This document shows positions 57,010 through 64,000 of a stretch of DNA of 64,000 bases, piece after piece. The stretch spans positions 868,001 through 932,000 of the forward strand of contig NZ_QZWF01000002.1 in NCBI RefSeq assembly GCF_004187715.1, written 5' to 3'. The DNA comes from Streptomyces sp. F001 (GTDB lineage: Bacteria > Actinomycetota > Actinomycetes > Streptomycetales > Streptomycetaceae). Both the position numbers and the translations under genes were made by a program. The notes under the pieces were generated by a model that saw only the letters and a list, made by a program, of their open reading frames with translations, was not told the origin of the DNA and made no database searches. Positions within the stretch are counted from its first letter, which is position 1. Every line of letters starts with the position of its first letter.

Positions 57010-58200
57010 GCGAGCAGTGGCCAAGCGCACCCTTACGGACGAGGCGTCCTCCCGCTGGGCCGGATCGATCACGAAGGCCGGCCATGACCAGTGGGCGCTG
57101 GCCCGGCGCGGTCAGCTCGCGCACATCCAGTCCCTGGAAACGGGCGTGCACACGATCACGCACCGGCTGTCCGGCCGATCGGAGAGAAAGGCACCAAGAA
57201 CGCACCGGGCGGGTACCGCAGCACACAGGAGTGGTTCGCCAAGTCCCGCCGCCTGCACGTCCTCAGCGACCGGCTGGAGCGGGAACAGGCGGACCGCGCG
57301 GCCGGGTGCGTGCATGTTGTACGCGGCGGGAAGCGGCTGCTGCACACCCGCCACGACCTCGACGCCGCCGGGATGACCGAGACTGCCTGGCGGCAGCGGT
57401 GGCAGGCCGAGCGCCGGTTCCTCGCCGCGGACGGGGTCCGGCAAAAGGTACGGAAACGAGACCCTCCGCGTCACCCCGGACGGTGAGGTCTTCCTCAAGC
57501 TCCCGGCCCCGCTGGCGCATCTGGCGAACGCCCCGCACGGCCGGTACCTGCTGGCCGCGCGGGTGGCGTTCGCGCACCGGGGCGAGCAGTGGCGCGACCG
57601 CATCACCGCCAACCGGGCCGTCGCCTACCGCATCCACGAAGACACAGTCCGCGGGCGCTGGTACCTGACCGCCTCCTGGACCCTCCCACCCGTCCAGACC
57701 GTGCCCCTGGCCACGCGCGAGGGGCATGGTCGGCGTCGACACCAACGCCGACCACCTGGCCGCCTGGCGCCTCGACACCCATGGCAACCCCGTCGGTGAA
57801 CCACTCCGCTTCGGCTACGACCTCACCGGCACCGCCGGCCACCGCGATGCCCAGGTACGGCACGCCCTGATCCGCCTGCTGCACTGGGCCAAACGCCACG
57901 GCATCGCGATCGCGATCGAGGACCTCGATTTCACCGCCGAGAAGACCCGCGAGAAGCACGGACGCCGCAAACGCTTCCGCAACCTCATCTCCGGCATGCC
58001 CGTGAGCAAGCTGCGGCCCGGCTCGTCAGCATGGCGGCCGAACTCGGCATCACCGTCGTCGCCGTCGACCCGGCCTACACCAGCAAGTGGGGCGCCCAGC
58101 ACTGGCAGAAGCCCCTCACCAGCAAGAACAGGAAGACCACTCGCCACGACGCGGCAGCGGTGGCGATCGGCAGGCGCGCCCTGGGGTACCCGATCCGGCT
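57010..58200 (+). pseudogene. TnpB-related IS605-type protein, frameshifted
   Basis: A large TnpB relative of the Streptomyces type, spread over several frames. In order: ASSRWAGSITKAGHDQWALA (57045), GEKGTKNAPGGYRSTQEWFA (57182), DAAGMTETAWRQRWQAERRF (57362), GNETLRVTPDGEVFLKLPAP in part, MVGVDTNADHLAAWRLD (57726, first RuvC Asp), GIAIAIEDLDFTAEKTREKH (57900, Glu), then AELGITVVAVDPAYTSKWGA and TRHDAAAVAIGRRALGYP (final Asp). All three acidic residues survive, but at least three frame changes (about 57180, 57445, 57722, 58015) interrupt it. If these are sequence errors, the nuclease may be intact. N-terminus uncertain. Confidence 0.7.
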
Positions 58201-58269
58201 GGGGGTACCTCCCAGGCTCTTAAGGCACTGGGGAGGACGGCACCGCCCCACGACGACCAGAGCGATCGT

Positions 58270-58515
58270 CGTGGGCATCGGACCATCCAGGCCCGACCGG
58301 TGGCTTCCGAGGGTGAGGGAACCCGCCCCAGGTCGTCGACAACCTTCGGCCGCCTGTCCTGCATCCGCACCAGGGCGTAGAACAGGTCGTTCAGGCCGGT
58401 GTGCTGGTGGGTGAGCTTGTTGCGCTTGAGCCCCGCCTCCTGGGCGAGGGACTTGATCGTCAGCCGGCCGTCAGAGCGCAGAGGAATGCCGACCAGCAGA
58501 CGGATCATCGCGTCG
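58270..58515 (-). pseudogene. Fragment of a small recombinase-operon protein
   Basis: Minus-strand MIRLLVGIPLRSDGRLTIKS then LAQEAGLKRNKLTHQHTGLN and DLFYALVRMQDRRPKVV. From memory this is the N-terminal part of a small protein encoded with multi-recombinase operons in Streptomyces; it may derive from the same kind of element as the integrase at 16 kb. It is cut at both ends. Confidence 0.45.
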
Positions 58516-58799
58516 GTGAAGGCGCTTCCGGGGTCCCCGCGACGGCCTCGACGATGCCGTGAAGAGAGCTGTGCGAGCTGCGCTCATCAGGCATGACGTC
58601 GACCGCGCTCGCGCGGACCCGCGGGCTTGGGCCGGGCGACCTTCCGGTCAGAGGCCGGCAGAGTCGTCCCGGTGGCTGGACCGGCTCCCGGCCACCGTGT
58701 TCAGGTGCGACTGCGAGTCGCGCTCGGCCGACAACGGTCCCGAGACGGTGAAGTAACGCCGACCGGCGACCAGCAGCTCCTCCGCCGGGAACTTTGTGA

Positions 58800-60042
58800 T
58801 CACCTCACACCCTTCCGCGTCACCACGAGCTCCTCCTCGATCCGGGCCGCGCCCCAGCCGTCCTTTGACGGCCAGTAGGTCTCCAGCGCGAACACCATGC
58901 CCTCTTCGAGCACCTCGGGGTGCTCGAAGGACACCAGTCTGGAGAACACAGGCTTCTCCCAGATCGACAGCCCGACTCCATGGCCGTACTGAAGCGCGAA
59001 GGCCTCCTCATCGGGGAACCCGAACTCCTGCGCCGTCGGCCACACCGACACGATGTCGGCCGTCGTGGCTCCGGGGCGGACCAGGCTGATCGCTTCGTCC
59101 ATGTACTCACGGCACCGCGTGTAGGCGTCGCGTTGAGCGGAAGAGGCGCTGCCGACGGCGAAGGTGCGGTAGTAGCAGGTGCGATAGCCGTTGTAGCTGT
59201 GGAGGATGTCGAAGAACGCCGGATCCCCGGGCCGCACGATGCGGTCCGAGAAGACGTGGGGTGTGGTGCACACCGTTCCCCGGAGATCGCGTTGACGCCC
59301 TCGACGAACTCCGAGCCGAGGTCGTAGAGAGTCTTGGCCACCACACCCACGCACTCGTTCTCACGCACACCCGGCCGGAGGAACTCGTAGAGGTTCTCGT
59401 AGGCGGCGTCGACCATCGAGCATGCATGGGTGAGCAGGTGGATCTCGTCACGTGTCTTGATGCGTCGGGCCTCCAGGAAAACCTGCTGGCCGTCGACCAC
59501 GGTGATGCCCGCGTTCTGCAGGGCCATCAGGACCGGGAGCTCGACGACGTCGACGCCGAGCGGCTCCCCCAGGAGTCCGTAGAGCTCGAGTTCATGCTTG
59601 ATCTTCTCGGCGACGGAGTCGGCCATCCCGACCAGGGGTTGATGGCGCCGCGCAACGTCGAGATGCCGGCGCGAGCGCCGCTGGGGTTGCGGGCATCGGC
59701 TCCGTGGTGGGCTCCGTGCGGATCACCGTCCACGTGGGCGTTCGAATAGTCCAGCCAGGGGTTGTACAGCTGGTGGTGCTTGGCGGCTGAACCGAAGTCC
59801 CAGACGATCGGCTCACCTCCCCTGACCAGCAGGGAGAACCGGATCATCTTGTCGATCGCCCAGGTCCCGATGTGGGTCGAGGTCATATAGCGGATGTTGG
59901 CGAAGTCGAAGGCCAGGACCGCGCCGAGGTCGGACTGCTCCAACGACTTGCGGAGACGGGCCAGTCGCTCGTCGCGGAGCCTGTTCATGTCGACCCGGGT
60001 CTCCCAGTCGACCGTGTTCGGTCCAAACGTCGGAATCGCCAT
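58800..60042 (-). CDS. M24 'pita-bread' family hydrolase (creatinase / Xaa-Pro peptidase-like)
   Basis: About 410 residues; ATG 60040-60042 with AAGGAC upstream. N-terminal creatinase-type domain (RLRKSLEQSDLGAVLAFDFA, NIRYMTSTHIGTWAID), then the catalytic domain (RIKTRDEIHLLTHACSMVDA). Metal-site positions: Asp in AFFDILHSYNGY, then YRTCYYRTFAVG where the second Asp is Cys, His in YGHGVGLSIWEKP, Glu in VFALETYW and RIEEELVVT. Loss of one ligand suggests a non-peptidase role. Frame changes at about 59273 (GGGG to GGGGG repairs) and 59633 (CCC to CCCC repairs) are likely sequence errors. It is the last gene of the minus-strand set with the FAD-synthetase-like and E1/E2 genes. Confidence 0.8.
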
Positions 60043-60234
60043 CACAAGTCCTTTGCCGGCGTGTAGTTACGGGGATGGAGGGGTGGCACGCGCGCCGTGT
60101 GCACTCGCATGGGCGCACGTTGTCAGGTGGTGCTGAAACAGGCAGGGGTGGGTGACGTCAACTTCCGCTGGGCCGCGGTTGTCGCGAGCCGCCTTCCTGC
60201 AGAGCTTCAGGGATGGGCAGGTTTATGTGCAGCG

Positions 60235-61004
60235 TCACTGAACGCTTGCTTGCTTCACGAACGTCACCTCCACAGTGGTGCCGGTGGGCGCTGCGCCCAT
60301 GGCGGCCACCGTGTGATCCCGGCACACTTCAAGCGTGCAAGGGTGACCGTCCAGGCATCCGAGATAGAGCCCGGGTGCGGGACGCGCGAACCTGGACGAG
60401 ATGAGCAACCGGCCTTCGTCGGCAACGACTGCCGGAAGGGTGAGGGAGGCTCCCAGCAGGTCAGCGGCCGATTCGAGGTCGCCGTCGGAGACGAGCCGAC
60501 GGATGCGCGTGGAGGAGACCGGCTCACCGGCCGGGCCCCGCGTGACGAGAGGGACGACCTGGGTGCTCAGCTCGGGATACCGATCGAAGGTGGCTGCCGT
60601 CCCGGCGCCCAGGCGCCGAACCGGAAACCCTGGCCGACGCTGACGAACTGCGCACCGAGCCGGTCGAGCACGACGCTTTCGACGAAGTCCTCAGCCGAGA
60701 CTCGCGACCAGGCATGGTCGAACGGGACGATCACCACCTGTCGGATCCCCAGTGAGCCGAGCTTGTGCAGCTTCTGCCGGCGATCGCTCAACAGGCCCGG
60801 AACACGGTGCGGTTCGAGTACCTGCATCGGGTGAGGGTCGAAGGTGAGCACGGTGTCGCACCCCTGAAGGACCTGACGGTGACCGAGGTGAACGCCGTCG
60901 AAGGTCCCTATCGCGACCTTGGTGCGCGAGCGGGCTCCACCAGCGAGGCTGTGACCACGGAGGCCCCGTCTTCCCTGGGGTGTCTCGAGGCTGAAAACCT
61001 CCAT
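60235..61004 (-). CDS. FAD synthetase-like (RibF N-terminal type) nucleotidyltransferase
   Basis: About 256 residues; ATG 61002-61004, RBS GGAGG eight bases upstream. [19 protein letters not shown] is the RibF nucleotide loop; [49 protein letters not shown] and [20 protein letters not shown] match the FMN-adenylyltransferase domain in order. One G added at about 60604 joins the two frames. The spacing between RQVL and TVLTFDP is shorter than usual. The riboflavin-kinase domain of RibF is absent, replaced by about 75 divergent residues ending FVKQASVQ. It may supply FAD (or another dinucleotide flavin) for this pathway. Confidence 0.75.
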
Positions 61005-61143
61005 CACCCATCCCTCCTTCGTCCTAGGGGGCAGGCTGAGCGCAAGCCAGTATGAGCCTCGCGCCGTTAGCAGTCGGGAAAGCGTGAGGCGGCCCGGCGC
61101 TCTCGTGTGAGTCCTGCGTTAACCGCACTTGCCGAGGGCTCGG

Positions 61144-61176
61144 GGCTCGGTTCTTCTCTCGGAGAAGGACGGAGCC
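61144..61176 (-). terminator. Imperfect hairpin between the E2 and FAD-synthetase-like genes
   Basis: GGCTCGGTTCTTCTC / GAGAAGGACGGAGCC pair at 12 of 15 positions around a TCG loop, 26 bases after the E2 stop. It could end or attenuate the transcript before the downstream genes. Confidence 0.4.
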
Positions 61177-61201
61177 GCCGACTGCAGAAACGTCGGCGTG
61201 G

Positions 61202-62482
61202 TCACAGCAGGATCTGTAGCGGGTGTTCAAGAACGTCCACGAACGCCTTCATCCACTCGGCCGCGGTGGCGCCGTCCACCGACCGGTGGTCGACGGCGAG
61301 CGTCAGTCGCAGAACGGACGCGACGGTGACCGCACCTTCCTCGACGACCGCCGCCTGCTGCACCGCGCCGACAGCCAGGATCGCGGCCTGTGGCGGGTTG
61401 ATGATCGCTGCGAAGTCGTCGGTGCCGTACATGCCGAGGTTGGTGATCGTGATCGTGCCGCCCTCCAGTTCTTCCTGTCGCAGTCGGCGCTCCTTCGCAC
61501 GGGCGATGAGGTCCTTCGTCGCCGTGGCAACGCCGCTCATCGACAGGGAGCCCACGTCGCGGACCACCGGGGTGACCAAACCGCCGTCGGTGGCGACGGC
61601 CACGGCGATGTCGACGCCCGAGAACTGCCGGATCGAGGTGTCGTTCCACTGCACGTTCATCGCGGGAACGATCCCGTGCGTGGACGCGATCGCCTTGACG
61701 AGCAGGTCGTTGATCGACACCTTCACACCCTGGCCGGCGTTGATCCGCCGCCGCAGCTCGAGCAACGCGTCGACGCGTGCGCCGGCGCGTAGATAGAAGT
61801 GCGGTGTGGTCTGCTTGCTCTCCGTCAGCCGACGGGCGATGGCCCGACGCATCCGCGTGACGGGCACGTCCACGAACCGTGGATCGACTGCCGAAGTCGC
61901 CGTCGTCCGGAAGTCTTCGCGCGTGTGGGCCGGCACCTCCTCCTGCGGCTCCGCCGACCTGGCGGCGGCCGCTTCGACGTCGGACCGCCGGATCCGTCCG
62001 TGCGGACCGCTCCCGACCACGCCGTTCAGATCGACTTCGAGCTGGCGCGCCAGACGGCGCGCCAGTGGGCTCGCGAAGAGGCGTTCACCCTTGTCCTGTG
62101 CCGCCTCCGTGGGCGCCTGAGCGGTCATGGCTGTCGGCGTCGCGCGCTCTTGAGGCGCCGACACCGAGGCGGAGGAAGCCGCCATGGGCACCGCTTCCGT
62201 TCCCAGTGAAGCCACCAGGGCGTCCACCGCGGACGCCGACTCGCCCGGCGCCCCCCAGATCGCGATCGGTGTACCCACCGCCACGGTCGAACCCGCATCC
62301 ACCAGGAGGCGCAGGAGTACGCCGTCGCCCTCGGCCTCCACCTCGACCACGGCTTTCTCGGTCTCCACCGTGACGATCGGATCCCCCGCCGTGTAACGGG
62401 CGTTCAAGCCGACGTTCCAGGATTGCAGGATTGCCTCTTCGGTGTTGGCGGCGACCTCGGGCATGCGCAGGACCTCAGCCAT
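61202..62482 (-). CDS. 2-oxoacid dehydrogenase E2 (dihydrolipoamide acyltransferase)
   Basis: 426 residues; ATG 62480-62482 overlaps the E1 stop. Lipoyl domain (about 1-78) with the swinging Lys in VETEKAVVEVEAEGDG; a Pro/Ala/Thr linker; E3-binding domain (FASPLARRLARQLEVDLNGV); acyltransferase domain from about 205 (VPVTRMRRAIARRLTESKQT) with the active-site TLAVDHRSVDGATAAEW (HxxxDG). It forms the core of a pyruvate-, acetoin- or branched-chain-type complex. E3 is not in the window. The acyl specificity cannot be read by eye. Confidence 0.92.
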   Translation of the reverse strand: MAEVLRMPEVAANTEEAILQSWNVGLNARYTAGDPIVTVETEKAVVEVEAEGDGVLLRLLVDAGSTVAVGTPIAIWGAPGESASAVDALVASLGTEAVPMAASSASVSAPQERATPTAMTAQAPTEAAQDKGERLFASPLARRLARQLEVDLNGVVGSGPHGRIRRSDVEAAAARSAEPQEEVPAHTREDFRTTATSAVDPRFVDVPVTRMRRAIARRLTESKQTTPHFYLRAGARVDALLELRRRINAGQGVKVSINDLLVKAIASTHGIVPAMNVQWNDTSIRQFSGVDIAVAVATDGGLVTPVVRDVGSLSMSGVATATKDLIARAKERRLRQEELEGGTITITNLGMYGTDDFAAIINPPQAAILAVGAVQQAAVVEEGAVTVASVLRLTLAVDHRSVDGATAAEWMKAFVDVLEHPLQILL

Positions 62483-64000
62483 CGTTCCGCTCCCCAGAGA
62501 TCTCGCGGAGCTTGGCGACGACTTCCTCCGTCGAGGCGAACGCGGCACGCTCCAGCACTTTGCTGATACTCGGCGACGCCTCGCCACCGGTCACCCGCTC
62601 GATCGGGGCGTCGAGCCAGTCGAACAGCCGCCGCTGGATCTCGTCCGCGAGCCAGCCGCCGTAGGAGGTGCCGATGGCGCCCTGCTCGGCGATGAGCACG
62701 TTGTTGGTCTTCATCACCGATCGGGTGATCGTGTCCCAGTCCAGACTGGCCCGGTCCAGCCAGCGCAGGTCGATGACCTCGGCGTCCACGCCCGTCTGGT
62801 CGACGGCCGCCAGAACGGCCGGCGTCATCGCCAGATAGGTGAGGACGGTCAGGGCCGCTCCCTCGCGGCGTACGGCGGCCTTGCCGACGGAAGGTAGTGA
62901 TCGTAGTTCTCCGGCAGGCCCGGACCGGTCGAGTTGTACAGGTCCACGTGCTCGAGAACCACGACCGGGTCGTCGCAGGCCAAGGCCGTGTTCATCAGGC
63001 CGACGTAGTCGAACGGTCGACGGTGCGACTATGCGCCAGCCGGGTGCGGTCGCGAGGATGCCGGCCGGGTCCATCGAGTGTTGTGATCCGTAGCCGGTAC
63101 CCATGGCCACCTTGCTGCGCAGGACGAACGGCACCTTGCCTCACCTCCGAACATGTGGCGGGCCTTTCCGATCTGGTTGAACAACTGGTCTGCCGCCACC
63201 CACATGAAGTCGGCGTACATGAATCGTACTCGACGATGGGGCGGAACCGGCCGTCCAGAGCCAGTCCGCCACCGAGGCCGGCGAACGCGTTCTCCGAAAT
63301 CGGGGTCCCGATCACCCGGTCGGGGAACGCCTCGCTCAGGCCCCGGGTGGCGCCGTTGGTTCCGCGTTGAGCTTGTGCACGTCCTCGCCCATCACCACGA
63401 CGCGAGGATCGCTGTCCAGGCGGCGTCCCATCACGCCGGCGACGGCGCCCAGGAACTTGACATCGGTCAGGTCGCCGGCGAAGTCCTCGGTGTCGGTGAA
63501 CTCGATCCCGGCCAGCTCCGAGAGGTCGCCCCGGACGCCTTCGTCGACGAACGCCGGGTCAGGCCACTCCGAAGGCACGATGCGTCGCTCGCCCGGCTTG
63601 CCGCCCGGTCGCGGTTCCAGGAGGACGTCGCCGAGCTCGGACATCAGGGTCCTGGCGCGCTTGATCGTCTCCGCGATCGCCTTCTTGGTGAGGATTCTGC
63701 GGCGTACCAGGTGTCCCGCCATGGTGTCGATCGGGTCGCGGGCACGCCACTGCGCTTCCTCTTCCTTGGTGCGGTAGCGGAACGCCGAGCCGGGGAAGGG
63801 TCCGTTCTGGTGGAAGTAGCGGTACACATCGGCTTCGATCATCGTCGGACCGTTGCCGTTGCGCATGTGCGCGAGGGCCTGCTGCGTCACGAGGTACACG
63901 GCCAGCGGATCCATGCCGTCGACCTTCCAGCTCCGGATGCCGAAGCCCGGGCCGCGGCCGGACAGCCGTGGTTCGGCGGTGACTTCGGACACGTGGGTGG
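62475..64000 (-). CDS. 2-oxoacid dehydrogenase E1, fused alpha-beta, partial
   Basis: Runs off the right edge. The alpha part (right) has SWKVDGMDPLAVYLVTQQAL and TMIEADVYRYFHQNGPFPGS; it continues without a stop into the beta part: FLGAVAGVMGRRLDSDPRVV, VMGEDVHKLN, GTPISENAFAGLGGGLALDG, YADFMWVAADQLFNQIGKAR, VLRSKVAMGTGYGSQHSMDP, and a C-terminal transketolase domain (VIDLRWLDRASLDWDTITRS, GWLADEIQRRLFDWLDAPIE). The thiamine site lies mostly outside the window. Frame changes at about 63355, 63232, 63140, 63022 and 62896 are each repaired by adding bases to short homopolymers. The single-chain alpha-beta layout is a known minority form. Confidence 0.88.

Noticed and set aside
1..64000. CRISPR arrays, rRNA or tRNA genes
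   Set aside because: No regularly spaced repeats, no rRNA-like stretches and no cloverleaf with a CCA-type end noticed on reading; a tRNA search program would settle the last point.

Overview
The window is very GC-rich actinobacterial DNA with strong G/C bias at third codon positions, GTG starts and many 4-base gene overlaps. The gene families (final module of a peptide antibiotic NRPS, PrnA-type halogenase, MmpS-like protein, giant secreted RHS protein, SpoIIE/HATPase regulator, many IS families) point to a Streptomyces or close relative. The number of IS remnants suggests an accessory region such as a chromosome arm. I saw no rRNA, tRNA or CRISPR array.

Layout. 1-15.9 kb is the end of a non-ribosomal peptide cluster read left to right: a partial NRPS (A-PCP-E, Tyr-like pocket), the last NRPS (C-A-PCP-X-vestigial A-TE), two cytochrome P450s, a dead IS605-type element, a PrnA-type FADH2 halogenase, its flavin reductase and a CPA2-type antiporter. 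The X domain with an HRxxxDD motif in place of HHxxxDG, followed by two P450s, is the hallmark of glycopeptide antibiotic assembly, where X recruits P450s that crosslink aromatic side chains. 16-17.9 kb holds a tyrosine recombinase operon joined to a truncated TPR gene. 18.3-29.5 kb holds an MmpS-like protein, a 3040-residue secreted RHS protein with a Hint domain and a deaminase-like toxin tip, and a convergent beta-propeller-like gene. 31-35 kb is a four-gene lipoprotein/adaptor/ABC export operon.

35.4-38.8 kb (minus strand) encodes a PAPS-type sulfotransferase, a type III polyketide synthase and a secreted arylsulfotransferase. This is the gene set of the two-step sulfation route known from caprazamycin: the PKS makes a phenolic carrier, the first enzyme sulfates it, and the last passes sulfate to the antibiotic. 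Its position about 20 kb from a peptide cluster rich in phenols is suggestive but not proof of a link. 39-58.5 kb is a patchwork of hydrolases, an NmrA protein, an AhpD-like protein, a PAS/GAF/SpoIIE/HATPase regulator with an in-frame stop, a full IS3 element with a target duplication, a full IS1634-like element, and fragments of IS5, IS1380, IS256, IS4, IS3, TnpB and a group II intron maturase.

58.8-64 kb (minus strand) is a likely catabolic operon: a fused alpha-beta 2-oxoacid dehydrogenase E1 (running off the right edge), E2, an FAD-synthetase-like protein and an M24 'pita-bread' hydrolase lacking one canonical metal ligand.

The sequence has many single-base frameshifts. At nearly every site I checked, adding one base to a run of identical bases (nearly always G or C) restores the protein. 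This looks more like homopolymer undercalling than gene decay, so several 'split' genes here are probably intact in the organism.
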